From Flavobacteriaceae bacterium (GTDB taxonomy: Bacteria; Bacteroidota; Bacteroidia; Flavobacteriales; Flavobacteriaceae), in assembly GCA_018401115.1 (NCBI GenBank), contig JAGYKX010000005.1, forward strand, positions 310,001-374,000: DNA of 64,000 bases, given 5' to 3'. Made by a program: the position numbers and the translations under genes. Shown one piece after another: positions 54,702-62,788 of the stretch. The notes under the pieces were generated by a model. The model worked only from the letters and a program-made list of their open reading frames with translations. It made no database searches and was not told the origin of the DNA. The first letter of the stretch is position 1, and the number at the start of each line of letters is the position of its first letter.

Positions 54702-55841
54702 TTAAGGCAGCATCTTAGCGATTTGAGCCCCTAGAGCAGGGCCCCTTAGGTCTTTGGCTACAATGGTTCCATTTTCATCCAAAATAAATGTAGCTGGAAT
54801 AGCATTAATATTGTATTGTTTTGCAATTGGGTCACTAAAATAGGCCAATGAAGAAATGTGGTGCCAATCCATTTGGTCAGCAGCTATTGCTGCGATCCAA
54901 TCCTCTTTGTTCTTATCAAGAGAAATGCTTATAATCTCAAGACCCTTTTCGTGGTATTCGTTGTAAACCGCTACTACATTAGGATTTTCGGCCCTACACG
55001 GTTTGCACCAGGCTGCCCAAAAGTCAATGATGGTTACTTTACCTTTTAAATTAGCTAATGAAAGAATTTCTCCATTTGGATTAGGTCCAGAAAAATCAAT
55101 TGCTTTACTTCCAATGGCTGTACTTAAATTAGCTTCCCACAGGGTCATTAATTTTTTACCGGCATCGGTTTGTTTAATTTCCAAGCTTAAAGCTTCGATT
55201 AATTCTTTTATTTTTTTCTCCTCGACCGTTTTAGAAGCAAACATTCTTTCAATTAATAAAACGGTGATCAATGAGCCAGGGTGTTCTGCAGCAAAATTGA
55301 TTTCGTAAGATTTCGCCTCTTCTTGTAATTCCATATATTCTTCTCTCAGAGAATCAATAAATGCTTCTTTTCCATTGGATCTAGCGTTTTGCAAGTCATT
55401 GGCAATTCCATTAGCTCTTTCAGAAAAGCCTTGAGATGTAGTCACAAATTCTGAGAACCAAATATTTTGATCACTCCCACTGAGTTTAGCCATATTGAGA
55501 CTGTCCTTTTGTGCCCTTACTTCAATACGAGCATTTTCTAAAATAACGGGGATATTTCCATTGGCATTTTCAAAGAATAAATAATGCATGGCAGGAAATT
55601 CTTGTGTACCCTTAAAAGTGGCTACCCCATTTACCGCAGCAGTTGAGTCTACTGTTATAGGAGAATTTGTAGCATCTATATGTTTTAAAAATACTTTAGA
55701 TTGATCTGGTAAATCGTTCACTTCAATTTTAAGGCTGTACCCTGCTTGATTGCTACAAGCAGACACAAGGCTAAGGCCGGACAAAACCAAAATTGATTTA
55801 ATAGTAAACTTTTTTAAAGATAAGGTGGGAATAAATGTCAT
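54702..55841 (-). CDS. TlpA-like disulfide reductase with DUF4369 domain (lipoprotein)
   Basis: Periplasm-facing lipoprotein of 379 residues. The lipobox LVSAC puts the lipid on Cys29. An N-terminal DUF4369-like domain (about 35-130, YSLKIEVNDLPDQSKVFLKH) and a helical linker lead to a redoxin domain (about 240-379) with the active site WAAWCKPCRAENP (Cys279/Cys282) and the cis-Pro segment AIPATFILDENGTIV. Such proteins keep periplasmic cysteines reduced, for example in cytochrome c maturation, and would receive electrons from a DsbD such as the one at 10.8 kb. Confidence 0.93.
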   Translation of the reverse strand: MTFIPTLSLKKFTIKSILVLSGLSLVSACSNQAGYSLKIEVNDLPDQSKVFLKHIDATNSPITVDSTAAVNGVATFKGTQEFPAMHYLFFENANGNIPVILENARIEVRAQKDSLNMAKLSGSDQNIWFSEFVTTSQGFSERANGIANDLQNARSNGKEAFIDSLREEYMELQEEAKSYEINFAAEHPGSLITVLLIERMFASKTVEEKKIKELIEALSLEIKQTDAGKKLMTLWEANLSTAIGSKAIDFSGPNPNGEILSLANLKGKVTIIDFWAAWCKPCRAENPNVVAVYNEYHEKGLEIISISLDKNKEDWIAAIAADQMDWHHISSLAYFSDPIAKQYNINAIPATFILDENGTIVAKDLRGPALGAQIAKMLP

Positions 55842-55859
55842 TTGAAATTATTTTATTAT

Positions 55860-55867
55860 CAAAGGTA
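55860..55867 (-). promoter_or_regulatory. -7 element for the TlpA-like gene
   Basis: The minus strand reads TACCTTTG (TAnnTTTG) 18 bases before the start codon; TTT instead of TTG lies 19 bases further upstream. Confidence 0.45.
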
Positions 55868-56005
55868 AACTTATCTATCATATTTTAAAAAGCCTCCATG
55901 TATTTTTAATTTTTGTTAAAAACAGTTATAAATTGTTTGTTTTTAATAGATCTGTATTACAGTGAAATTTAAATAAAGTATTTTTATTAAAAATTTTGTT
56001 TTTCC

Positions 56006-58918
56006 ATGAAGGTTGCTCTAGAAAAATTATCTCAATCGCTTAAAGGATCTGTTCAATCAGATCCTTTAAGCAAGGCTTTATATGCAACAGATGCATCTGT
56101 TTACCGTAAAATGCCACTAGGAGTAGCTTTTCCTAAGGACCTTGAAGACCTTCAAAGCATTATTCAATTTTGTAATGAAAATGGCGTGGGCTTAATTCCA
56201 AGAACTGCTGGGACATCTCTTGCTGGTCAATGTGTAGGAGATGGTCTGGTAGTAGATGTTTCCAAATATTTTACCGATATTATTTCATTGGACTTAACCA
56301 AAAAACAGGTCACTGTTCAACCAGGTGTGATTAGAGATGAACTCAATGATTATTTAGCGCCCCATGGATTATTTTTTGGCCCTAATACTTCTACTGCAAA
56401 TCGATGTATGATTGGCGGCATGGTGGGAAATAACTCCTCTGGAACAACTTCAATAAAATACGGTGTTACCAGAGAGAAAGTTGTTTCAATGAAAGCAGTC
56501 CTTTGGGATGGAAGTATTGCAGAATTTAAAGATCTAAGCAGTGATACTTTTAGAGTTAAAATGCTTGAGGCGTCGGCCGAAGGCCAAATATACAAGGGTA
56601 TATTCGATTTGTTGTCGCCCTTAGAGATTCAATCTCAAATCACAGAAGCTTTTCCAAAGAGAGAGATACACAGAAGGAACACAGGTTATGCTATTGACCT
56701 TTTATTAGAAGCAGATATTCTTGGGGGTAATGCGCCTTTTAATATGGCGCATTTGCTTTCAGGAAGTGAGGGTACGCTTGCCTTGACTACAGAAATTACT
56801 TTGCAATTAGATGACATTCCACCATCTTATTCTGCTATGGTAGTAACACATTATAACAGTCTTGAAGACTGCTTAAAAGATGTTGCTCCAGTCATGAAAT
56901 GTGATTTATACACCTGCGAAATGATGGATAAAATCATTTTAGACTGCACCAAAAGCAACAGAGAACAATCAGAAAACCGCAAGTTTATTGAAGGGGACCC
57001 TGCCGCTGTTTTAATGTTAGAAGTAAGGGCATTTTCAGAGGAAGCACTTCAGGAAAATCTCAGTTTACTTCTGGACCAGATAAATACATCTGGATTGAGT
57101 TATGCTGCCCCTATTTTAAGCGGATCGGATATTGGAAGAGCTGGAGCACTTAGAAAAGCTGGATTAGGGCTTCTTGGAAATATGGTTGGAGATAAAAAAG
57201 CGGTGGCATGTATAGAAGACACTGCGGTCGCTTTGGAAGACTTAAAAGATTTTATCGGAGAATTTACTTCCATTATGAAAAGTTATGACCAGGATGCGGT
57301 GTATTATGCCCATGCAGGTGCTGGTGAAATACATTTAAGGCCTATTTTAAATTTAAAAGAGTCTGAGGACGTCTCTTTATTTAGAGCCATTACTACAGAT
57401 GTTGCTCACCTAACTAAAAAATACAAGGGCTCATTTAGTGGAGAACATGGGGATGGTATTGTAAGGGCAGAGTTTATTCCTATGCTCATTGGAGCAGAGA
57501 ATTATGCGCTCTTAGAGTCTGTAAAACAATTGTTTGACCCTAATGGCATTTTTAATCCAGGCAAAATTGTCAAGGCTTATGCTATGGATGCATCACTGAG
57601 GTATGAAATTAATAGGGTGGAACCTAGCATAGACACCATATTAGATTTTTCCGACAAGCAAGGAATTTTAAGGGCTGCTGAATCTTGTAATGGTAGTGGT
57701 GATTGTAGAAAAACACACGAATCTGCTGGTGGAATGTGTCCAAGTTATCATGTGACAAAAAACGAAAAAGATACGACTAGGGGAAGGGCTAATGCACTGA
57801 GGGAGTTTTTGACGCACCCTAATTCATTAAAGGAACGCAGGAATGCTTTTGACAACCAAGCTTTAAAAGAAGTTTTTGACCTTTGCTTAAGTTGTAAGGC
57901 CTGTAGCAGTGAATGTCCTAGCAATGTAGATATTGCTACTTATAAAGCGGAGTTTTTATACCAGTATCAGGAAGCGAATGGCTATAGCTTTAGGTCAAAG
58001 CTATTTGCTTACAACACCCAATTAAATAAATTGAGTAGTTTGGTGGCTCCTTTGACTAATGCGGTATACAAATCGCCTTTATCTGGAGTAATTAAGCGTT
58101 TAAGTGGGGTGTCTCAAAAAAGATCTCTGCCACAGGTGGGTCGTTTTAATTTTCAGAAATTTTTAGCCCTCCAATCAAAGAAATTTGAATTGACAAAGCA
58201 AACAGTTGTTTTGTATGTAGATGAGTTTACCCGCTATATGGATATAGAGATAGGTAAAGATGCCATTTTATTGCTACTTAATCTGGGGTATAAAGTGCAA
58301 TTGTGGCAAGCAGAAAGCGGCAGGACTTTTATATCTAAGGGATATTTGAAACAAGCCAAAGCCATTGCAGAAAAAAATTTAAGTGACGCTTCTTTGTTTC
58401 TTGACCAGCAGTGGCCTATTCTAGGAATAGAACCTTCTGCTATTTTGAGTTTTAGAGACGAATACAAGCGTTTGAGTCCGGATCATACCATGGTAGAAAA
58501 ATTGGCTTTGCATTCATTCTTAATCGAGGAATTTCTCGTAGCTGAATTTAATCGTGGAGAAATTAGTCCTGAAATATTTCACAACAATGAAAAACAAATT
58601 AAAGTACATGTTCATTGCCACCAGAAATCTTTGTTAAATTCTAAGGTAACTTTTGACTTATTAAATATTCCACTAAAACATAAGGTCACTTTAATTCCTT
58701 CGGGATGTTGTGGTATGGCTGGTTCTTTTGGTTATGAAAAAGAACATTACGACTTGAGTATGTCTGTTGGTGCTTTAAGCTTGTTTCCTGCTGTCTCTAA
58801 GGCCGCTAAAGACGTTGTGATTGCTGCAAACGGAACTTCTTGCAGGCATCAAATAAAAGATGGTACCCAAAGAGACGCCAAACACCCCATTACTATTTTA
58901 AAGGAATCCCTTCTTTAA
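56006..58918 (+). CDS. FAD-binding and Fe-S oxidoreductase (GlcD/D-lactate dehydrogenase-like plus CCG domains)
   Basis: A 970-residue fusion. Residues about 1-535 are a PCMH-type FAD domain (IPRTAGTSLAGQCVGDGLVV, GGMVGNNSSGTTSIKYG) with FAD-oxidase C domain ending in FSGEHGDGIVRAEFIP and LFDPNGIFNPGKIV. Residues about 555-660 bind Fe-S clusters: CNGSGDCRKTH...CPSY and LCLSCKACSSECPSNVDIATYK. The C-terminus has heterodisulfide-reductase-type CCG motifs (HVHCHQKSLL, SGCCGMAGSFGYEKEH). It likely oxidises a D-2-hydroxyacid such as D-lactate or 2-hydroxyglutarate and feeds the quinone pool; the substrate is inferred. The stop overlaps the convergent metallophosphatase gene by 21 bases. Confidence 0.9.
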   Translation: MKVALEKLSQSLKGSVQSDPLSKALYATDASVYRKMPLGVAFPKDLEDLQSIIQFCNENGVGLIPRTAGTSLAGQCVGDGLVVDVSKYFTDIISLDLTKKQVTVQPGVIRDELNDYLAPHGLFFGPNTSTANRCMIGGMVGNNSSGTTSIKYGVTREKVVSMKAVLWDGSIAEFKDLSSDTFRVKMLEASAEGQIYKGIFDLLSPLEIQSQITEAFPKREIHRRNTGYAIDLLLEADILGGNAPFNMAHLLSGSEGTLALTTEITLQLDDIPPSYSAMVVTHYNSLEDCLKDVAPVMKCDLYTCEMMDKIILDCTKSNREQSENRKFIEGDPAAVLMLEVRAFSEEALQENLSLLLDQINTSGLSYAAPILSGSDIGRAGALRKAGLGLLGNMVGDKKAVACIEDTAVALEDLKDFIGEFTSIMKSYDQDAVYYAHAGAGEIHLRPILNLKESEDVSLFRAITTDVAHLTKKYKGSFSGEHGDGIVRAEFIPMLIGAENYALLESVKQLFDPNGIFNPGKIVKAYAMDASLRYEINRVEPSIDTILDFSDKQGILRAAESCNGSGDCRKTHESAGGMCPSYHVTKNEKDTTRGRANALREFLTHPNSLKERRNAFDNQALKEVFDLCLSCKACSSECPSNVDIATYKAEFLYQYQEANGYSFRSKLFAYNTQLNKLSSLVAPLTNAVYKSPLSGVIKRLSGVSQKRSLPQVGRFNFQKFLALQSKKFELTKQTVVLYVDEFTRYMDIEIGKDAILLLLNLGYKVQLWQAESGRTFISKGYLKQAKAIAEKNLSDASLFLDQQWPILGIEPSAILSFRDEYKRLSPDHTMVEKLALHSFLIEEFLVAEFNRGEISPEIFHNNEKQIKVHVHCHQKSLLNSKVTFDLLNIPLKHKVTLIPSGCCGMAGSFGYEKEHYDLSMSVGALSLFPAVSKAAKDVVIAANGTSCRHQIKDGTQRDAKHPITILKESLL
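56038..56071 (+). repeat. 14-bp perfect inverted repeat inside the oxidoreductase gene start
   Basis: GCTTAAAGGATCTG (56038-56051) is perfectly complemented by CAGATCCTTTAAGC (56058-56071) with a TTCAAT loop. It covers codons 11-22 and begins 32 bases after the ATG. No T-tract follows, so it is not a normal terminator. Confidence 0.85.
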
Positions 58919-59728
58919 ATAATCTGGAAATAAAGGGATAATATCTATGTCATCTTCTGGTTCACTGGAGAAAAATGGGACGAGTTTGTCATTTTGATAG
59001 TGATAGACCTTCCACCTGTTAAAATGAAATTCTAATGCGGTTAAGCTCTCTACCCAGTCTCCTGAATTTAGATAGGTAGTCCGACCTTTAGGGGTATCTA
59101 TAATCTCTTTTTTTGTTTGGTGAATGTGGCCACATACTACATAATCATAGCCGTTTTCAATGGCTAAACTGGCTGCAGTTTCTTCAAAGTTTTGGATGTA
59201 TTTAACTGCAGATTTTACAGACTGTTTAATTTTACTTGAAAGGGAGTATTTTTCCTTACCCATTTTATCTAAGCACCAATTTACCATGCGATTCATCAGA
59301 ATCAGAAAATCATATCCATAGCCACCCAGTCTAGCGAGCCATTTTGCATTTTGAATTGAGAGGTCAAAAACATCTCCGTGAAAAAACCATGCTTTTTGAC
59401 CATTTAGATCCAGTATTAACTTATCTACAATACTGAAATTACCCATTTTTGTATCTGAAAATCTTCGCAATAGCTCATCGTGATTTCCTGTGATATATAT
59501 GACTTCAGTACCCTTTGAGGCCATATTAATGATTTTTTTTATAATTTTTAAATGTGATTTAGGAAAGTAGCGCTTGCTAAACTGCCAAATATCTACAATG
59601 TCACCGTTTAGTATTAATTTTTTAGGAGCAATACTATTGAGATAAGTCAAAAGTTCATCTGCATGACACCCATAGGTACCTAGATGAACATCTGAAATAA
59701 CGGCAATATCTAAGGGTCTTTTTTTCAA
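58898..59728 (-). CDS. UDP-2,3-diacylglucosamine diphosphatase-like metallophosphatase
   Basis: Calcineurin-fold hydrolase of 276 residues. Metal motifs are complete: AVISDVHLGTYG, LNGDIVDIWQF, YITGNHDELLR, FFHGDVFDLSI and VCGHIHQTKKEI. This set is typical of the LpxH-like group that cleaves UDP-2,3-diacylglucosamine in lipid A synthesis, in the form common in Bacteroidota. Other phosphoesterase roles are possible. Its last 21 bases overlap the end of the convergent FAD/Fe-S oxidoreductase gene. Confidence 0.87.
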   Translation of the reverse strand: MKKRPLDIAVISDVHLGTYGCHADELLTYLNSIAPKKLILNGDIVDIWQFSKRYFPKSHLKIIKKIINMASKGTEVIYITGNHDELLRRFSDTKMGNFSIVDKLILDLNGQKAWFFHGDVFDLSIQNAKWLARLGGYGYDFLILMNRMVNWCLDKMGKEKYSLSSKIKQSVKSAVKYIQNFEETAASLAIENGYDYVVCGHIHQTKKEIIDTPKGRTTYLNSGDWVESLTALEFHFNRWKVYHYQNDKLVPFFSSEPEDDIDIIPLFPDYLKKGFL

Positions 59729-59865
59729 AATAATTAATTTTTACAAATTTCATTTTTTTGAGGCTTGAAGATTTAAACAATAAGTTAAGTTCTCATATAC
59801 AGTCGGTTAAATTAATCACCTCAATGTTTTGTGTAGGTTAATTGTGAATTAAAAAACACTAAATT

Positions 59866-59895
59866 TTGATAGGCACCCATTAAAAAGTATATTTG
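59866..59895 (+). promoter_or_regulatory. Bacteroidota-type promoter of aroC
   Basis: TTG (59866-59868), exactly 19 bases, TATATTTG (59888-59895), ending 17 bases before the aroC ATG; the same geometry as the glmM promoter. Confidence 0.72.
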
Positions 59896-59912
59896 ATTTT
59901 TATTTTTTTATT

Positions 59913-60977
59913 ATGGCAGGTAATAGTTTTGGCACCCTTTTTAAACTCAGTAGTTATGGTGAATCTCATGGGGAAGCCATTGGCGGTGTTATTGATGGTT
60001 GTCCCTCAGGAGTGGCTTTAGATATGGAAGCCATACAGCGTGATTTAGATAGAAGAAAACCTGGACAATCTGCTATTGTAACCCAACGAAAAGAACCGGA
60101 TGAAGTAAAGATACTGTCTGGTGTATTTGAGGGAAGAACTACTGGAACACCCATTGGTTTTGCTATTTTTAATACCAACCAGAAATCTACAGACTACTCC
60201 CATATAAAGGATTCTTACAGACCTTCTCATGCAGATTATGTATACGACCAGAAATACGGTTTTAGAGACTATAGGGGCGGAGGTAGAAGTAGTGCCAGAG
60301 AAACAGCAGCGAGAGTAGTTGCTGGAGCCATAGCAAAGCAATTTTTGGCACCAATCTCTTTTCAGGCTTATGTCTCCCAAGTGGGTGAAATTACATTAGA
60401 TAAGACTTATGACCAATTGGACCTGTCTTTAGCAGAAACAAACGATGTGAGGTGTCCAGATAGTGAAGTGGCTACTAGAATGGAGCAACACATTAAGGAG
60501 ATAAAAAAGCAAGGAGACACTATAGGGGGGATTATTGACTGTGTAATTAAAAACGTACCTGTAGGTTTAGGAGAGCCTGTTTTTGATAAATTGCACGCCC
60601 AATTAGGAAAAGCAATGCTGTCTATAAATGCTGTTAAAGGTTTTGAGTTTGGAAGTGGTTTTCATGGAGTAACCATGAAAGGTAGCGAGCATAACGACGC
60701 ATTTAATACAGACGGCAGTACACAAACAAATTTTAGTGGAGGTATTCAAGGGGGAATAAGCAATGGAATGGATATTTATTTCAGGGTTGCTTTTAAGCCT
60801 GTTGCCACGGTATTACAATCTTATGACACCATAGATAAATCGGGGAATGCGGTTAAAACTCAAGGAAAAGGGCGTCACGATCCCTGTGTTGTGCCAAGAG
60901 CTGTACCTATTGTAGAAGCTATGGCTGCCATGGTACTAGCAGATGCTTTCCTGTTTAATAAAACTCAATCAAAATAG
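59913..60977 (+). CDS. aroC: chorismate synthase
   Basis: Last step of the shikimate pathway, converting EPSP to chorismate with reduced FMN. The 354 residues contain the three signatures [40 protein letters not shown] and [20 protein letters not shown], and [12 protein letters not shown] near the N-terminus. The length is standard. A consensus promoter lies just upstream and the DAACS symporter gene follows after 2 bases. Confidence 0.97.
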   Translation: MAGNSFGTLFKLSSYGESHGEAIGGVIDGCPSGVALDMEAIQRDLDRRKPGQSAIVTQRKEPDEVKILSGVFEGRTTGTPIGFAIFNTNQKSTDYSHIKDSYRPSHADYVYDQKYGFRDYRGGGRSSARETAARVVAGAIAKQFLAPISFQAYVSQVGEITLDKTYDQLDLSLAETNDVRCPDSEVATRMEQHIKEIKKQGDTIGGIIDCVIKNVPVGLGEPVFDKLHAQLGKAMLSINAVKGFEFGSGFHGVTMKGSEHNDAFNTDGSTQTNFSGGIQGGISNGMDIYFRVAFKPVATVLQSYDTIDKSGNAVKTQGKGRHDPCVVPRAVPIVEAMAAMVLADAFLFNKTQSK

Positions 60978-60979
60978 AT

Positions 60980-62284
60980 ATGCGAAAACTAGAATTGCAT
61001 TGGAAAATACTTATTGGAATGTTCTTAGGGGTATTATTTGCCTTTATAATGGTTAATTTTAACTGGGGTCCAGACTTGGTATCTGACTTTATAAAGCCTT
61101 TTGGAACAATCTTCATTAATGCTTTAAAGCTCATTGCTGTTCCTCTTATACTAGCTTCTTTGATAAAAGGAATTTCAGATCTTAAAGATATCTCTAAGCT
61201 TTCTAAAATGGGCGGAAGAACCATTGGCATATATATTCTAACAACTGTCATTGCGGTAACGATTGGACTTGGAATAGTGAATATTATTAAGCCAGGTAAT
61301 TCTATTTCTGAAGCCACTCGATTAGAATTAGTCGAAAATTATTCTGGAGACGCCAACGAGAAAATAATGGCTGCTGCCAAACAACAAGAATCCGGTCCTT
61401 TACAAGCATTAGTAGACCTTGTGCCTTCGAATATTTTTAAAGCGGCTAGTGACAATGGCAATATGCTGCAAGTGATATTTTTCGCCATATTCTTTGGAAT
61501 AGGCCTCATCCTAATTCCAGAAAAACAAGCTAAGCCAGTGAAAGATTTCTTTGATGGTTTTAATGAAGTCATTTTAAAATTGATTGATTTAATTATGCTT
61601 GCAGCACCATACGGTGTATTTGCTTTATTGGCTGCATTGGTTGTTGAAGCACCAAGTGCTGACTTATTTAAAGCTCTTGGCTGGTATGCTTTATGTGTAC
61701 TTCTAGGGTTAGTAATTATGATTGGGTTTTATATTTTAGTGGTCTATATATTCACTAAGCGCTCTCCGTCCTTCTTTATTAAAGGTATTTCACCTGCGCA
61801 ATTACTAGCTTTTTCAACTTCTTCAAGTGCAGCTACGTTACCTGTGACTATGGAAAGAGTAGAGGAGCACCTCGGTGTTGAAGAAGAGGTGACTAGTTTT
61901 GTTCTTCCTATTGGCGCTACCGTTAATATGGATGGGTCAAGTTTATATCAAGCTGTAGCGGCTGTATTTATTGCCCAAGCTTTTGGTATGGACTTAGATT
62001 TTTATACTCAATTAGGTATTATTGTTACAGCAACCTTAGCCTCCATAGGAAGTGCAGCTGTACCAGGCGCTGGAATGGTTATGTTGGTAATTGTTCTGGC
62101 TCAAGCGGGTATTCCAGAGGCAGGATTGGCTTTAATTTTTGCGGTAGACAGACCCTTAGATATGTGTAGAACAGTGGTTAACGTTACAGGAGATGCAACG
62201 GTATCTATGTTAGTAGCTAAATCTATTGGCAAATTAAAAGATGAGCCTGTAGAAAAAAATTGGGACGACAACCTTCCTACTTAA
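60980..62284 (+). CDS. dicarboxylate/amino acid:cation symporter (DAACS family)
   Basis: Sodium- or proton-coupled transporter of 434 residues with about eight transmembrane helices and two re-entrant hairpins. It shows the serine-rich hairpin FSTSSSAATLPVTMERVEEH, the TM7 motif PIGATVNMDGSSLYQAVAAV and the TM8 substrate-binding segment RPLDMCRTVVNVTGDATVSM. The Asp and Arg-equivalent positions in TM8 decide between glutamate/aspartate and neutral or C4-dicarboxylate substrates; here RTVVNVTGD does not settle it. It is 2 bases downstream of aroC, hence co-transcribed. Confidence 0.93.
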   Translation: MRKLELHWKILIGMFLGVLFAFIMVNFNWGPDLVSDFIKPFGTIFINALKLIAVPLILASLIKGISDLKDISKLSKMGGRTIGIYILTTVIAVTIGLGIVNIIKPGNSISEATRLELVENYSGDANEKIMAAAKQQESGPLQALVDLVPSNIFKAASDNGNMLQVIFFAIFFGIGLILIPEKQAKPVKDFFDGFNEVILKLIDLIMLAAPYGVFALLAALVVEAPSADLFKALGWYALCVLLGLVIMIGFYILVVYIFTKRSPSFFIKGISPAQLLAFSTSSSAATLPVTMERVEEHLGVEEEVTSFVLPIGATVNMDGSSLYQAVAAVFIAQAFGMDLDFYTQLGIIVTATLASIGSAAVPGAGMVMLVIVLAQAGIPEAGLALIFAVDRPLDMCRTVVNVTGDATVSMLVAKSIGKLKDEPVEKNWDDNLPT

Positions 62285-62308
62285 ACCCATTAAGTGATAT
62301 AGGATTAC

Positions 62309-62773
62309 TCAAACATCTGTTTTAAAGCAAGTGTTTTTTGGGAAATCACTGAGATTACAACTTTGTTTAGTGCCAAACCATTTGTTCCTGTTTGCAGCGG
62401 TATAATCATAGCAGAAATCACTTATTTTAGTTGGGATGTATTGTATTAATACACCTATAAAATACCAATTTGGCAATAGCTTTAATATTTTAATTACAGC
62501 TTCTGATTTTATATAATACGATTTATTAGGATCAATTAGAATTACAGAGTTTAAAGGGAGGGTAGCGTTTGTTTTTTCTTCAAAATACAAGCCTCTTTCT
62601 CTGAGTAATTGAATACCAAAAGGAGAATTTAGCGGTACAAAGCAAAAATTTTTATTACGATCTTTTGGTGCAATAAAACGAACCGCCCAATGGCACAATC
62701 CACAGCCCCCGTCAAATAACACCCATTTTTTATTGGACAGCTTTTGTGATCTAAATAGTTGCTTTTCCGCCAT
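62309..62773 (-). CDS. DCC family thiol-disulfide oxidoreductase (DUF393)
   Basis: A 154-residue protein with the family motif VLFDGGCGLCHWAVRFI (CxxC after DGG), then FCFVPLNSPFG and SVILIDPNKSYYIKSEAVIKILK. DCC proteins are predicted thioredoxin-fold oxidoreductases whose partners are largely unknown. It lies 15 bases downstream of mutS2 on the same strand and is convergent with the DAACS gene. Confidence 0.9.
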   Translation of the reverse strand: MAEKQLFRSQKLSNKKWVLFDGGCGLCHWAVRFIAPKDRNKNFCFVPLNSPFGIQLLRERGLYFEEKTNATLPLNSVILIDPNKSYYIKSEAVIKILKLLPNWYFIGVLIQYIPTKISDFCYDYTAANRNKWFGTKQSCNLSDFPKNTCFKTDV

Positions 62774-62788
62774 TGAGGAGAACTTAAA

